A stretch of 36,536 bases of DNA, taken from Spirochaetales bacterium (lineage in GTDB: Bacteria > Spirochaetota > Spirochaetia > Sphaerochaetales > Sphaerochaetaceae). Location: assembly GCA_012729295.1 (NCBI GenBank), contig JAAYDK010000142.1, positions 1 through 36,536 on the forward strand, read 5' to 3'. How positions within the stretch are numbered: position 1 is the stretch's first letter; the number at the start of each line of letters is the position of its first letter. The notes under the pieces are model-generated. The model searched no databases. It had not been told where the DNA came from and saw only the letters and a list, made by a program, of their open reading frames with translations. This document shows positions 1 through 10,198 of this stretch, piece after piece. The position numbers and the translations under genes were made by a program.

Positions 1-41
1 TTCTTTGTATTCGCCCCAAACGGCGCTTTAATCTGAGCCAT
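1..41 (-). CDS. rplO: 50S ribosomal protein L15, N-terminal fragment (runs off left edge)
   Basis: ATG at 41-39 (minus) reads MAQIKAPFGANTK..., immediately downstream of rpmD as expected in the spc operon. Confidence 0.65.
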   Translation of the reverse strand, partial: MAQIKAPFGANTK

Positions 42-42
42 G

Positions 43-231
43 TTATATCTCCTCGACTTTCACCAAGTGTGAAACTACGCGAACCATTCCGAGAACGGAA
101 GGGCTTGCATCATGTTCCACAGAGCTGCCGATCTTGCCGAGCCCAAGGCCTTTAGCGGTCTTGCGTTGTGCAGGCAAACTTCCAATCAGACTCTTCGTCA
201 GGGTCACTCTGATTCTTTTCGTTTGTGCCAT
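43..231 (-). CDS. rpmD: 50S ribosomal protein L30
   Basis: 62 aa, L30-like (KRIRVTLTKSLIG...TAKGLGLGKIGSSVEHDASPSVLGMVRVVSHLVKVEE); position between rpsE and rplO. Confidence 0.95.
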   Translation of the reverse strand: MAQTKRIRVTLTKSLIGSLPAQRKTAKGLGLGKIGSSVEHDASPSVLGMVRVVSHLVKVEEI

Positions 232-235
232 CGGA

Positions 236-739
236 CTACCCCCACATCTCGCTCAGGGATTTTCCCCTGGACTTCGCGAGTTCCTTGGCATCGAACAATT
301 GTTCCAAAGCAACAAATGTCGCTTTGACCGTATTGATGCTGTTCTTAGATCCAAGCGATTTACTCAGAACGTCTTTGATTCCACAGGCGTCCATCACATG
401 ACGCACAACACCGCCGGCAATGACCCCTGTACCGGGGACTGCAGGACGAAGCAGTACGCTTGCGCTCTTGAAACCACCAATTATTTCATGAGGAATCGTG
501 GATTTGACCATAGGAACGGTAATCATATGTTCTTTAGCTTTATCGACTGCCTTACGGATTGCCTCGGTAACGTCGTTGGCTTTTCCCGAACCATAACCGA
601 TATGGCCATTCTGGTCGCCCACGATAACGAGGGCCGAGAACGAGAACCGACGACCACCCTTTACAACTTTAGAAACGCGGTTGAGATTCACAAGCTTTTC
701 AACCAGTTCGTTTTCCTTTCTCTCTGTTCTGTCCACCAT
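236..739 (-). CDS. rpsE: 30S ribosomal protein S5
   Basis: 167 aa; [31 protein letters not shown]...VGYGSGKA-type motif. Confidence 0.97.
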   Translation of the reverse strand: MVDRTERKENELVEKLVNLNRVSKVVKGGRRFSFSALVIVGDQNGHIGYGSGKANDVTEAIRKAVDKAKEHMITVPMVKSTIPHEIIGGFKSASVLLRPAVPGTGVIAGGVVRHVMDACGIKDVLSKSLGSKNSINTVKATFVALEQLFDAKELAKSRGKSLSEMWG

Positions 740-745
740 ATCCCC

Positions 746-1105
746 CTAGAATTTCACTCCGGCTTTTCTTGCACCGTCGGCGATACTCTTCACGATACCG
801 TGGAAGAGATATCCGTTGCGATCGAACACCACAGTGTCGATGTTTTTCTCGAGCAGACGTTTTCCAACAATCTCGCCAAGTTTAAGAGCATCTTCAACCG
901 TATTTTTCAAATCGTGCAATTCGGGCTCAAGACTGCTTGCCGAAACCAACGTATTTCCCGCGACATCGTCGATAACCTGAACGTACATCCGGGTATTGCT
1001 TCTGAAAACGGTCATTCTGGGTCTCAAGAGTGTCCCGGAGATATGTTTTCTGATATGAACCTTACGCTTCGCGCGCTTTCTTTGCTTGTCCAAAATCCTA
1101 TTCAT
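746..1105 (-). CDS. rplR: 50S ribosomal protein L18
   Basis: 119 aa; R-rich N-terminus, L18 motifs, spc operon order. Confidence 0.95.
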   Translation of the reverse strand: MNRILDKQRKRAKRKVHIRKHISGTLLRPRMTVFRSNTRMYVQVIDDVAGNTLVSASSLEPELHDLKNTVEDALKLGEIVGKRLLEKNIDTVVFDRNGYLFHGIVKSIADGARKAGVKF

Positions 1106-1118
1106 GCTATCACCCTAC

Positions 1119-1661
1119 TTATTTCTTACCGCCGGCCTTACCGACTTTGCGTCTGATGGTCTCGGTGTCGTACTTGATTCCCTTACCCTTGTACGGTTCG
1201 GGAGCTCTGAGCGATCGGATATCGGCACTTATCTGACCAACTTTCTGCTTGTCTATTCCGGACACAACAATAACCGTCGGTCCTTCACATGCGATTTTAA
1301 CATCGCCGGGAATAAGTAACTCGATGGGGTTGGAATAGCCGAGGTTCAGCATGAGGCTGCTACCTTTCACTTCGGCTCTGTACCCAACACCGTTAATCTG
1401 TAACCGCTTGGTAAAACCGGTCGTGACTCCGACGATCATGTTATGAATCAACTGCCGGTACAAACCGTGGAACGAACGGGCTTCTTTGGTTTCTTCCTTG
1501 CGGGCGACGGCAACCTCGGTTGCGGAAACGGTAATTTCCACTTCGGGGCGGCAACTTTGCACTAATTTTCCCTTCGGGCCTTCAACCGTGACCGTTCCGT
1601 CAGTAACGGATACTTTCACGCCCTTAGGCAGCGTTATGGGTAATTTTCCAATTCGAGACAT
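1119..1661 (-). CDS. rplF: 50S ribosomal protein L6
   Basis: 180 aa; MSRIGKLPITLPKGV...PEPYKGKGIKY. Confidence 0.98.
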   Translation of the reverse strand: MSRIGKLPITLPKGVKVSVTDGTVTVEGPKGKLVQSCRPEVEITVSATEVAVARKEETKEARSFHGLYRQLIHNMIVGVTTGFTKRLQINGVGYRAEVKGSSLMLNLGYSNPIELLIPGDVKIACEGPTVIVVSGIDKQKVGQISADIRSLRAPEPYKGKGIKYDTETIRRKVGKAGGKK

Positions 1662-1672
1662 ATTCTACCACC

Positions 1673-2074
1673 TTACCAAATCGAGCAGATCAGCTCTCCG
1701 CCGACCTTCTTTTCGGTCGCCTTCTTACCGGTAATGATACCGGAAGAGGTCGAAACGACCAACACGCCATAACCGTTGTAGATTCTCGGCATGTCGCGGT
1801 AACCTGAATACACTCGCCGGCCTGGGGTAGAGATTCGGTCTATTCCGTGCAATACGGGATTTTGCTTCTCATCGTATTTTAAAAACACACGGATGTAGTT
1901 GACGCCTTCCTTGCTCACGACCTTTTTGAAGTTTTTGACGTATCCTTCATTCTTCAGAATCTTAACAATCTGAAGTTTCATTTTGGACGTGGGAATCTCC
2001 ACTTTCTCATGTCTAGCCTGGCTAGCATTCCTAATCTTTGTCAGCATATCTGCAACAGGATCACTTATAGCCAT
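1673..2074 (-). CDS. rpsH: 30S ribosomal protein S8
   Basis: 133 aa; [13 protein letters not shown]...[13 protein letters not shown]. Confidence 0.97.
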   Translation of the reverse strand: MAISDPVADMLTKIRNASQARHEKVEIPTSKMKLQIVKILKNEGYVKNFKKVVSKEGVNYIRVFLKYDEKQNPVLHGIDRISTPGRRVYSGYRDMPRIYNGYGVLVVSTSSGIITGKKATEKKVGGELICSIW

Positions 2075-2083
2075 CTTATTCTC

Positions 2084-2269
2084 CTACCAGCTGGATTTGG
2101 TTACACCAGGAATCTGTCCTTCACTGGCCAATTTTCGAAAGCAAATCCTGCACATTTGGAACTTCCGCATATATCCACGAGGTCGTCCGCACAATTTGCA
2201 GCGGCGTACGAGCCTTGTACTGTACTTCGGCGTTCTATTCGCCTTGATGATCAATGATTTCTTCGCCAT
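2084..2269 (-). CDS. rpsN: 30S ribosomal protein S14, zinc-binding short form (type Z)
   Basis: 61 aa with CxxC...CxxC ([25 protein letters not shown]). Confidence 0.96.
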   Translation of the reverse strand: MAKKSLIIKANRTPKYSTRLVRRCKLCGRPRGYMRKFQMCRICFRKLASEGQIPGVTKSSW

Positions 2270-2286
2270 CTTTGCTCTACTCCACC

Positions 2287-2838
2287 TTATTTACTGAAGG
2301 GCATTCCAAGCTTTTTAAGCAAGGCAAACCCTTCTTCGTCGGTCTTGGCCGAAGTCACGATTGCGATGTTCAAACCGCTTACCCGTTCGATCTTGTCGTA
2401 ATCGATTTCCGGGAAAATGATTTGCTCTGTAATCCCAAGGGCATAATTGCCGTTTCCGTCAAATGCATTCGGATTCACGCCTTTGAAGTCTTTTACTCGA
2501 GGGAGAGCCACTCCGATAAGGCGTTCCAGGAAAAACCACATATTATCGCCACGGAGCGTCACCATAGCTCCGATTTCCTGACCAGCACGAACTTTGAAGT
2601 TAGCAATAGACTTGCGGGCTTTTGTCCGTACTACATGTTGCCCGGTAATCTGTTCGAGTTCCTTCACCGCCGAGTCAAGAAGCTTCTTATTAACGATAGC
2701 TTCACCGACACCCACGCTGACGGAAATCTTCTCGAGAGCGGGAACTTGCATCTTCGATTTGTACCCGAACTCGGTAAAGAGCTCTGGAGCAACCTTTTCC
2801 AGGTATTTTTTCTTTAGGCTTGGTATTAACTTTTCCAT
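2287..2838 (-). CDS. rplE: 50S ribosomal protein L5
   Basis: 183 aa; L5 motifs ([34 protein letters not shown]). Confidence 0.97.
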   Translation of the reverse strand: MEKLIPSLKKKYLEKVAPELFTEFGYKSKMQVPALEKISVSVGVGEAIVNKKLLDSAVKELEQITGQHVVRTKARKSIANFKVRAGQEIGAMVTLRGDNMWFFLERLIGVALPRVKDFKGVNPNAFDGNGNYALGITEQIIFPEIDYDKIERVSGLNIAIVTSAKTDEEGFALLKKLGMPFSK

Positions 2839-3143
2839 CAGACTGTTTCCCCGGTTTTCTTAGCGAAGCGGACCTTCTTGCCACTCTCATCGAATTTCAT
2901 GCCGATTCTTGTCGTCTCTCCATTTTTCAGAAGAAGAGCTACATTCGAAACATGAATCGGAGCCTCAATTTCCTTGATGCCGCCTTGATCCTGCTGATTG
3001 CGTTTCTTCATGGTTTTTTTCACCATGTTGACACCCTGGACGACGACTCGCTCTTTCTCGCGGTCAACCTTAAGGATACGGCCTGATTTGCCCTTATCCT
3101 TACCGGCGAGAACTTTGACGTTGTCATTCTTCTTAAGCTTCAT
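2838..3143 (-). CDS. rplX: 50S ribosomal protein L24
   Basis: 101 aa KOW protein; [23 protein letters not shown] overlap with rplE. Confidence 0.96.
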   Translation of the reverse strand: MKLKKNDNVKVLAGKDKGKSGRILKVDREKERVVVQGVNMVKKTMKKRNQQDQGGIKEIEAPIHVSNVALLLKNGETTRIGMKFDESGKKVRFAKKTGETV

Positions 3144-3154
3144 GTTCTCAACTC

Positions 3155-3523
3155 CTACAACACTTCCGGCGCCAGCGATGTGATTTTCACGAATCCGGCT
3201 TCACGCAATTCACGTGCTACCGGCCCGAAAATACGTTTGCCGCGCGGGTTATTGTTGGCATCGACAACAACACACGCGTTGTCATCGAACCTGATGTAGG
3301 TACCGTCAGGTCTGCGGTATTCCTTTTTTGTCCGGACTATGACAGCTTTCAGCACATCGCCTTTCTTGATGGCTCCGTTAGGAAGCGCATCTTTGACTGC
3401 CACAACGATGATATCGCCGACTCCGGCTATCATCCTATGGCTTCCGCCCAAAACCTTAATGCACTGAACCCTTTTGGCTCCGCTGTTATCCGCTACATTC
3501 AAATATGTCTGCATCTGTACCAT
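3155..3523 (-). CDS. rplN: 50S ribosomal protein L14
   Basis: 122 aa; [27 protein letters not shown]. Confidence 0.98.
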   Translation of the reverse strand: MVQMQTYLNVADNSGAKRVQCIKVLGGSHRMIAGVGDIIVVAVKDALPNGAIKKGDVLKAVIVRTKKEYRRPDGTYIRFDDNACVVVDANNNPRGKRIFGPVARELREAGFVKITSLAPEVL

Positions 3524-3541
3524 GGCGTTGCTCCTTAAAGA

Positions 3542-3793
3542 CTACTTCGCCCGCTCGACGACTTGTTCGAGACGCCAGCACTTCTCCTTGCTGAGAGGAC
3601 GGCATTCGACCACGCGCACCGTATCGCCGATATGGGCATCGTTGTGCTCGTCGTGGGCCTTCACCTTTTTTGTACGGGTCACATATTTCTTGTACAACGG
3701 ATGCAGGGTCCTTGTTGAGATCGCGACTACGATGGTCTTATCCATTTTGTCGCTGGTCACCAGTCCGGTGAATCTTTTCTTATTACCTTCCAT
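3542..3793 (-). CDS. rpsQ: 30S ribosomal protein S17
   Basis: 83 aa; [14 protein letters not shown]. Confidence 0.96.
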   Translation of the reverse strand: MEGNKKRFTGLVTSDKMDKTIVVAISTRTLHPLYKKYVTRTKKVKAHDEHNDAHIGDTVRVVECRPLSKEKCWRLEQVVERAK

Positions 3794-3809
3794 ACGGCAC
3801 GAGCCTCAC

Positions 3810-4016
3810 TTATTTCGATTTGACGCGTATGCCGAGCGCATACTCATGAATGAGCGTGTTCAATCTGGCAATCTTTTTCTTTGTCGTCTTGATGGCCATG
3901 GGATTTTCCACATGACCGAGAACACGCGCCATTCTCAGGTTCAAGGCTTCTCTACGAAGCTCGTCCCTCTTTGCAACCATTTCCGCATAGGTCAAGTCTG
4001 TATATGAATTTTTCAT
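3810..4016 (-). CDS. rpmC: 50S ribosomal protein L29
   Basis: 68 aa; L29-like, between rplP and rpsQ. Confidence 0.93.
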   Translation of the reverse strand: MKNSYTDLTYAEMVAKRDELRREALNLRMARVLGHVENPMAIKTTKKKIARLNTLIHEYALGIRVKSK

Positions 4017-4019
4017 AAC

Positions 4020-4436
4020 CTACTCCACATCCCTTCTCATAATGAACTTCGTTTTGATCGGAAGCTTAGAGGCGGCGAGCTGTAGAGCTTCGCGGGCGAG
4101 ACTCTCTTCAATACCACCCATCTCAAACATGACCGCACCGGTTTTAACGACCGCGACCCAACCCTCGGGGCTGCCTTTTCCGTTACCCTGACGAGTTTCA
4201 GCGGGCTTTTTGGTAAACGGCATATCGGGGAAAATCCGAATCCATACCTTACCACCACGCTTGACGTGACGGGTCATGGCGATACGAGCAGCTTCGATCT
4301 GGCGGTTGGTGATCCATCGCGGCTCTACCGCAATCAGACCAAACTCACCGAAAGCCAGGGAATTGCCGCGATGCGCGACTCCATCCCGAGTCCCTCTCTG
4401 CTTCTTCCGATATTTTACTCTCTTAGGACTTAGCAT
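4020..4436 (-). CDS. rplP: 50S ribosomal protein L16
   Basis: 138 aa; [15 protein letters not shown]. Confidence 0.98.
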   Translation of the reverse strand: MLSPKRVKYRKKQRGTRDGVAHRGNSLAFGEFGLIAVEPRWITNRQIEAARIAMTRHVKRGGKVWIRIFPDMPFTKKPAETRQGNGKGSPEGWVAVVKTGAVMFEMGGIEESLAREALQLAASKLPIKTKFIMRRDVE

Positions 4437-4442
4437 GGTGTA

Positions 4443-5156
4443 TCAACTCCTTGCCTCAACACCGTTCATGCGCTCCTTCGGTGTTTTCTTCACCAAGAGC
4501 CCGGCGTCGTCTTTTTTAGCCTTATCGAGGATCTCACCGTTGAACACCCAAACCTTTACGCCGATAACGCCAAAAGTCGTGTTCGCCTGGGCAAATCCGT
4601 AATCGATGTCGGACCGCAGCGTGTGCAACGGAATCCGGCCTTCTTTCAACCATTCAGATCCTGCGATTTCCTTTCCGCCCAAGCGTCCGGAAACCTTGAT
4701 CTTTACACCCTGGGCTCCGGCCTGAATCGCTTTCGAGATAGCCGTCTTCATAGCCCTTCGGTGGCTTCCCCGGCTGACTAGCTGTTTTGCAACGTTCGCT
4801 GCAATCAACTGTGCGTCCGCCTCGGGTTTCTTGATTTCTTTGATCTTTATCTGGATCTTTTTATCGGTGAGGCTCTGAAGACGCGCACCCAACTTTTCAA
4901 CATTGGCACCCTTTGACCCGATGATGATTCCCGGGCGGCTGGTTGCGATTGTCAAAGATACGCGTTGAGGTTTGCGGACAATCTCTACGTCGGAGATTTC
5001 AGCGCCCTGGACCTCAGGACAAGAAAGGAGCACTTTTCGCAACTTCAAATCTTCGTGTAGCGTTGCGGCATACTCTCTAGGATCCACGTACCATTTGGAT
5101 TTCCACGTCTTATTGACTCCTAAACGGAGACCAATCGGATTTACTTTCTGACCCAT
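4443..5156 (-). CDS. rpsC: 30S ribosomal protein S3
   Basis: 237 aa; MGQKVNPIGLRLG, KH domain. Confidence 0.98.
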   Translation of the reverse strand: MGQKVNPIGLRLGVNKTWKSKWYVDPREYAATLHEDLKLRKVLLSCPEVQGAEISDVEIVRKPQRVSLTIATSRPGIIIGSKGANVEKLGARLQSLTDKKIQIKIKEIKKPEADAQLIAANVAKQLVSRGSHRRAMKTAISKAIQAGAQGVKIKVSGRLGGKEIAGSEWLKEGRIPLHTLRSDIDYGFAQANTTFGVIGVKVWVFNGEILDKAKKDDAGLLVKKTPKERMNGVEARS

Positions 5157-5513
5157 TTACTTCCCCACCTTCTCGTCAAGCACTACAGTTATGTGGCACT
5201 GTCTCTTCAACAAAATGTCACGTCTTCCATGAGATCTGGGCCATACTCTTTTCATTCTCGGCCCATCGTCCACGTAGAGTTCGGCAACAACGAGTTGCTC
5301 TTCGTCCAAGCGTTTGTTCTGGCTCATCGCGTTGGCAGCTGCCGATTGTACGACACGCCTAATCAGGTATGCGCCTTTTTGGGGCATCGCCTCGAGAATT
5401 GCCATGGCTTCGACATACGGCTTCCTCCTCACCAAATCCGCGACCGGACGGACTTTAGAAGGAGAGGCCGGTAAGTATTTTGCACATGCTCTAAAACCTT
5501 TTTTTTCTTCCAT
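5157..5513 (-). CDS. rplV: 50S ribosomal protein L22
   Basis: 118 aa; AKYLPASPSKVRPVADLVR. Confidence 0.96.
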   Translation of the reverse strand: MEEKKGFRACAKYLPASPSKVRPVADLVRRKPYVEAMAILEAMPQKGAYLIRRVVQSAAANAMSQNKRLDEEQLVVAELYVDDGPRMKRVWPRSHGRRDILLKRQCHITVVLDEKVGK

Positions 5514-5529
5514 TTCGTTAACCTACCGC

Positions 5530-5808
5530 TTACTTTTTCGCTTTTTTGTCACTAGCGGTGTGACCACGGAAGATCCGAGTGGGAGCGAACTCGCCGAGCT
5601 TGTGCCCTACCAAGTTCTCCGTGACGAACACCGGCACCCAGGTCTTGCCGTTGTAGACGGATATCGTATACCCAACCATTTCGGGGATGATCGTGGAAGT
5701 ACGGGAATACGTCTTGATCATCTGCTTTTGGCCCGATTTGTTTGCTTCCGAGATCCTTTTGAAAAGTTTTTTCTCAATAAAAGGACCTTTCTTGATTGAT
5801 CTAGCCAC
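5530..5808 (-). CDS. rpsS: 30S ribosomal protein S19
   Basis: 92 aa; [19 protein letters not shown]. Confidence 0.98.
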   Translation of the reverse strand: MARSIKKGPFIEKKLFKRISEANKSGQKQMIKTYSRTSTIIPEMVGYTISVYNGKTWVPVFVTENLVGHKLGEFAPTRIFRGHTASDKKAKK

Positions 5809-5818
5809 TTTTCTACTC

Positions 5819-6643
5819 CTACTTCCGCTTCTTCACGATAAAAGCGCTCGAGGGCTTGTTCTTCTTCCGTGTCTTATACCCTTTGGTAGGTAATCCCCAC
5901 GGAGTTACTGGATGGCGCCCTGCGGCTGTCTTGCCTTCACCACCACCATGCGGGTGATCGACCGGGTTCATGGCAACACCACGGACCTTCGGTCTCTTTC
6001 CCAACCATCGGTTACGTCCGGCTTTACCTAACGTGACATTCATATGGTCTCCATTCCCGATATCGCCGAGAGTCGCAAGGCATTCGCCAAATATCATTCG
6101 CATCTCGCCGCTGGGAAGACGCAACGTTACGTAATCACCTTCTTTCGCGACAATCGTTGCTCCTAAACCAGCGCTTCGGACTAATTGACCGCCTTTGCCC
6201 AACTGAATCTCGACATTATGAACGGTCAAACCAAGCGGGATGTTCTTAAGTGGAAGCGCGTTTCCGACTTCCAACGGAACATTCGCACCGCTCAAAACCC
6301 TTGCTCCTACCTTAAGTCCCTTTGGAGCAAGAATGTAGCGCTTTTCACCGTCAGCATAGAATACCAATGCGATATTCGCACTGCGGTTCGGATCGTACTC
6401 GATAGTCTTCACCGTTCCGGGAATATCAAACTTATTCCGTTTGAAATCGATAATCCGGTATGCCCGCTTATGACCGCCGCCTCGTCTGCGAACACTGATA
6501 CGTCCAAACGCATCGCGACCAGCTCTTCTATGCAGGCCTTTGGTTAAAGACTTCTCACTCTTATCTGTAGTAATCTCGTCGAAAACCAACGTCGTTTTTT
6601 GGCGAAGTCCGGGAGTGTACGGTTTATATTTCTTCAGTGCCAT
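5819..6643 (-). CDS. rplB: 50S ribosomal protein L2
   Basis: 274 aa; [20 protein letters not shown]. Confidence 0.99.
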   Translation of the reverse strand: MALKKYKPYTPGLRQKTTLVFDEITTDKSEKSLTKGLHRRAGRDAFGRISVRRRGGGHKRAYRIIDFKRNKFDIPGTVKTIEYDPNRSANIALVFYADGEKRYILAPKGLKVGARVLSGANVPLEVGNALPLKNIPLGLTVHNVEIQLGKGGQLVRSAGLGATIVAKEGDYVTLRLPSGEMRMIFGECLATLGDIGNGDHMNVTLGKAGRNRWLGKRPKVRGVAMNPVDHPHGGGEGKTAAGRHPVTPWGLPTKGYKTRKKNKPSSAFIVKKRK

Positions 6644-6654
6644 GTCCCTACCTC

Positions 6655-6957
6655 CTAGATCCCTTCGATGGCTTGAATCGACTGTCCATTCTCAAGAGTC
6701 ACGACAGCCTTCTTCCAATCACCCGTCGTCCCTGCGATATGACCGCTCTTCGTCCGGGTAAATTTCGGTTTTCCCTTCACAATCATGACATTGCACTTCA
6801 CTGGCTTTACTTCGAACAGCTCTTTGATTGCGTCCATGATCTGAAACTTGTTCGCGTCCATATGTACTTTGAACGTATACTTCTTCGCTTGTAATTCCCG
6901 CGCTAAGTTAGATTTCTCTGTCAACACGGGCTCGATTATTATCTGGTCTGCTCTCAC
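6655..6957 (-). CDS. rplW: 50S ribosomal protein L23
   Basis: 100 aa; [10 protein letters not shown]. Confidence 0.95.
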   Translation of the reverse strand: MRADQIIIEPVLTEKSNLARELQAKKYTFKVHMDANKFQIMDAIKELFEVKPVKCNVMIVKGKPKFTRTKSGHIAGTTGDWKKAVVTLENGQSIQAIEGI

Positions 6958-6967
6958 ATTCGGCCCC

Positions 6968-7597
6968 TTATTTATCCCCGTAGAACTCGTTGAGGTTCGA
7001 AGCAGCCTGCTCGAGAACCAAAACCTTCCTGCCGTACAGGAGCTCTTTGGCCGAAAGCCGGTTGTACGAAAGAACGCGCAGGTAAGGGATGTTCCTTGCA
7101 GCGCGCCGCATCAACACGTCGTCATCTTTGAGGATCAGTACGGTTCTCTTCTCGTCTTTCATAAAATTCTTTATGATTGCCGCCAGATCCTTGGTTTTGC
7201 CGCTTTCAACGGTAAAATCCTCAACCACGACCATTCTGTCTTCCTTAACGGAAAGAGAAAGCAGAGACTTCATGGCCAGTCGCTTTACCTTCTTGGGAAT
7301 CGAGTAGCTATAATCGCGCGGCTTCGGTCCGAAGATCGTACCACCGCCAACCCATATCGGCGATTTCTTGTCACCAGCACGCGCATTTCCAGTACCCTTC
7401 TGCTTGTAGGGTCTCGCATTGCTGTAGTTGACTTCGCCACGGGTCTTCGTGCAGGCAGTGCCCACACGTCTGTTTGCCAGCTCGTTGTTCACGACATAAT
7501 AAATGCAGCCGTCGCTCACTTCTCGGTTAAACACTTCGTCGTTGAGCAGAATCGTGCGCACTTCTTCGCCGTTCGTTGAATAAACTTTCGTTTCCAT
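6968..7597 (-). CDS. rplD: 50S ribosomal protein L4
   Basis: 209 aa; [36 protein letters not shown]. Confidence 0.97.
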   Translation of the reverse strand: METKVYSTNGEEVRTILLNDEVFNREVSDGCIYYVVNNELANRRVGTACTKTRGEVNYSNARPYKQKGTGNARAGDKKSPIWVGGGTIFGPKPRDYSYSIPKKVKRLAMKSLLSLSVKEDRMVVVEDFTVESGKTKDLAAIIKNFMKDEKRTVLILKDDDVLMRRAARNIPYLRVLSYNRLSAKELLYGRKVLVLEQAASNLNEFYGDK

Positions 7598-7606
7598 ATC
7601 TCGCCT

Positions 7607-8227
7607 CTACTTCTTCTTCGCTTCTTGAACGATGACGACACTCTGGGCGGGACCGGGAATCGCTCCCTTCACCAACAGAACCTGCATCTCTTCGTCAACA
7701 CGAATTACGCGTAGATTCTGGACCGTTACTCTATCAGCACCCATGCGTCCAGCCATCTTCTTGCCTTTAAAGGTCTTTGAAGGACTGGATGACATTGCGG
7801 TACCGCCAAGGTCGCGGTGGAATTTGGAACCGTGAGTCGCTCGACCACCATGGAACCCATGCCGTTTCATACCGCCTTGGTAGCCTTTCCCTTTTGAAGT
7901 TCCAACTACGTCAACGAACATGATATCTTTGAATAGATCGACACTCAGCACATCACCGACCGCCGCGTCTTTATCGAAGTCACGCATCTCGACCAAAGTC
8001 TTCTTTGGCTCGCAGACTCCTTCGAATTGACCCCCATACGGCTTTGTAACACGATTCTTTTTCATATCAAAAGAACCGAGTACACAAGAATTGTAGCCGT
8101 GTTTCGCGACGGTGCGGTTCTCGATGACCACATTGTCCTCTATCTTTATAACAGTCACAGGTGTCAGTCTGCCGTTTGCATCAAAGACCTGTGTCATTCC
8201 TAATTTTTTGCCGATAAGCCCTAACAT
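7607..8227 (-). CDS. rplC: 50S ribosomal protein L3
   Basis: 206 aa; LGLIGKKLGMTQVFD...GKGYQGGMKRHGFHGGRATHGSKFHR. Confidence 0.98.
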   Translation of the reverse strand: MLGLIGKKLGMTQVFDANGRLTPVTVIKIEDNVVIENRTVAKHGYNSCVLGSFDMKKNRVTKPYGGQFEGVCEPKKTLVEMRDFDKDAAVGDVLSVDLFKDIMFVDVVGTSKGKGYQGGMKRHGFHGGRATHGSKFHRDLGGTAMSSSPSKTFKGKKMAGRMGADRVTVQNLRVIRVDEEMQVLLVKGAIPGPAQSVVIVQEAKKK

Positions 8228-8244
8228 CTCTTACCTCAGCTCAG

Positions 8245-8553
8245 TCACTGTTTTATTTCTACATCCACGCCTGCGGGAAGCTCAAGCTTCATCAGGGCAT
8301 CCATGACTTTTGATGTAGGATCCAGTATGTCGATCAACCGCTTGTGAGTTCTCATCTCGAATTGCTCGCGAGACTTCTTATTGACAAAGGGCGATCTCAG
8401 AACAGTATATTTATTGATTCGAGTCGGTAAGGGCACGGGGCCGGAGACTTTGGCACCAGCCTTAACCACTGTCTGTACTATTGCTTTCGCGCTCTGTTCA
8501 ACAAGCTCTATGTCAAAACCCCTCAGCCGTACCCTAATTCTATCCTTAACCAT
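8245..8553 (-). CDS. rpsJ: 30S ribosomal protein S10
   Basis: [25 protein letters not shown] trimmed to the M after a GGAGG Shine-Dalgarno (start 8553 or the adjacent ATG at 8556) rather than the 8601 upstream ATG. Confidence 0.95.
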   Translation of the reverse strand: MVKDRIRVRLRGFDIELVEQSAKAIVQTVVKAGAKVSGPVPLPTRINKYTVLRSPFVNKKSREQFEMRTHKRLIDILDPTSKVMDALMKLELPAGVDVEIKQ

Positions 8554-8562
8554 CATTCCTCC

Positions 8563-8602
8563 AAAAAACGGATCTTGCCCGCACCGATGCGGAACGGGCA
8601 AG
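8563..8602 (-). terminator. Candidate weak terminator/attenuator between tuf and rpsJ
   Basis: Minus strand CTTGCCCG-TTCCGCATCGGTG-CGGGCAAG (8-bp stem, alternative nested CCGCA/TGCGG stem), then ATCCG-TTTTTT and GGAGG (rpsJ SD). Confidence 0.45.
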
Positions 8603-8614
8603 ACATTCGTCTAA

Positions 8615-9805
8615 TCAGTCAAGAATCTCAATAACTTGTCCGGAAGCAACGGTTTTGCCGCCTTCGCGGATAGCGAAACGAAGACCTTTGTCCATAGCAA
8701 CCGGGTGAATCAATTCGATATTAAGCTCGGTATTGTCTCCGGGGAGAACCATCTGCTTGCCTTCGGGAAGATTCACGGTACCGGTGATGTCGGTCGTTCT
8801 GAAATAGAACTGCGGGCGATAACCGCTGAAGAACGGAGAGTGACGTCCGCCTTCTTCCTTCGACAATACGTAGACGGTACCCACAAACTTGGCATGGGGA
8901 GTAATCGACTTCGGCTTCGCAAGAACCTGTCCACGAACAACTTCTTTCTTATCTACACCGCGCAGCAAAGCACCGATATTATCGCCAGCCTGACCTTCGT
9001 CTAGCAGTTTGTTGAACATTTCAACGCCTGTGCATACAGAGTCTTTGGTCTCTTTAATTCCAACGATGGAAACAGGATCGTTCACATGGATGATACCACG
9101 TTCAATACGACCGGTAACAACAGTGCCGCGACCAGAAATCGAGAAGATATCTTCGATCGGCATCAAGAACGGCTTGTCAACGGCACGCTCCGGAAGCGGG
9201 ATATAGGAATCCATCGCGTCGAGGAGGTCCTGGATGCACTTGGTTTTTTCCGGATCATCGGGGTGTTCCATAGCTTCATAAGCCGAACCCTTGATAACGG
9301 GAGCATTCTTTCCATCGAATTGGAAGAACGTAAGAAGGTCTCTCATCTCTTCTTCTACGAGTTCGATGAGGTCCGGATCGTCAACCATGTCTACTTTGTT
9401 GATGAAAACAACGATTGCAGGTACACCTACCTGGCGGGCGAGAAGAATGTGCTCTCTTGTCTGGGCCATGGCACCGTCGGTTGCGGCAACAACGATTACG
9501 GCTCCGTCCATCTGGGCAGCTCCGGTAATCATGTTTTTGATGTAGTCGGCGTGTCCCGGGCAGTCTACGTGAGCATAGTGCCGATGAGCACTCTGATATT
9601 CTACGTGCCGGGTGTTGATGGTAATACCACGGGCTTTCTCTTCCGGGGCATTGTCGATTTCATCATAGTTCAAGACTTTGTCACCGAACGTGCGCCCGCA
9701 ATAAATGGTGATTGCTGCGGTGAGGGTAGTCTTGCCATGGTCGATGTGACCGATGGTTCCAACGTTCACATGTGGCTTTGTTCTCGAAAATTTTTCTTTA
9801 GCCAT
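8615..9805 (-). CDS. tuf: Elongation factor Tu
   Basis: 396 aa from [37 protein letters not shown] just upstream; the listed 463-aa ORF is an in-frame extension into the leader. Confidence 0.98.
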   Translation of the reverse strand: MAKEKFSRTKPHVNVGTIGHIDHGKTTLTAAITIYCGRTFGDKVLNYDEIDNAPEEKARGITINTRHVEYQSAHRHYAHVDCPGHADYIKNMITGAAQMDGAVIVVAATDGAMAQTREHILLARQVGVPAIVVFINKVDMVDDPDLIELVEEEMRDLLTFFQFDGKNAPVIKGSAYEAMEHPDDPEKTKCIQDLLDAMDSYIPLPERAVDKPFLMPIEDIFSISGRGTVVTGRIERGIIHVNDPVSIVGIKETKDSVCTGVEMFNKLLDEGQAGDNIGALLRGVDKKEVVRGQVLAKPKSITPHAKFVGTVYVLSKEEGGRHSPFFSGYRPQFYFRTTDITGTVNLPEGKQMVLPGDNTELNIELIHPVAMDKGLRFAIREGGKTVASGQVIEILD

Positions 9806-10085
9806 CAGTTCCTCCTTGTGACCTCTTCTATGGTCACAAACTTCATGTTCATAAAGGCAAGACGCCTTTACCTTCATATTGGAGAGACAAACGGCATTCT
9901 GTTGTCGAGCAAGGATAAGGGAGGGATCCAGAGGTCGAAAGTCTACAGAGGACTGCCGACATAGTACAGACTTTAAAAGATCTGTAAACTGGAACCACCT
10001 TATCATCCAAGCATTTCGAACAGGATGATCGGTTTGGCTCTTGCAACGCCTTCCAGGGCATACCTACCCATTCATGAAGACGCCT
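9806..10085 (-). promoter_or_regulatory. Structured ~280-nt 5' leader of tuf
   Basis: Lies between a predicted promoter and the tuf SD; contains perfect hairpins at 9816-9839 (8 bp), 9852-9870 (7 bp) and 10002-10029 (7 bp). Confidence 0.6.
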
Positions 10086-10090
10086 TTGCC

Positions 10091-10119
10091 ACTATAGTTG
10101 GTTTGACAAATTGTGTCAA
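10091..10119 (-). promoter_or_regulatory. Sigma70-type promoter of tuf
   Basis: Minus strand TTGACA-17 nt-TATAGT (-35 at 10119-10114, -10 at 10096-10091). Confidence 0.8.
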
Positions 10120-10147
10120 GTCGAAATGGCAAAAACAAAAAAACAAT

Positions 10148-10184
10148 AAAAAGACCGAGACTCCGGTGGAGAATCGGCCTTTTT
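10148..10184 (-). terminator. Rho-independent terminator downstream of rpsG
   Basis: Minus strand AAAAAGGCCGA-TT-CTCC-ACC-GGAG-TC-TCGGTCTTTTT followed by ATTGTTTTTTTG. Confidence 0.88.
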
Positions 10185-10198
10185 TCGGTATCCAATTC

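Noticed and set aside
134-1156. 340-aa plus-strand ORF antisense to rpsE/rplR
   Set aside because: Overlaps conserved ribosomal protein genes over its whole length; no recognisable domain
9806-10006. 67-codon in-frame N-terminal extension of EF-Tu
   Set aside because: EF-Tu starts at MAKEKF with an ideal SD; the extension is leader sequence that happens to be stop-free
9849-10061. 70-aa Cys-rich ORF within the tuf leader (possible leader peptide)
   Set aside because: No suitably spaced SD and it lies over predicted RNA structure; not supportable without comparative data
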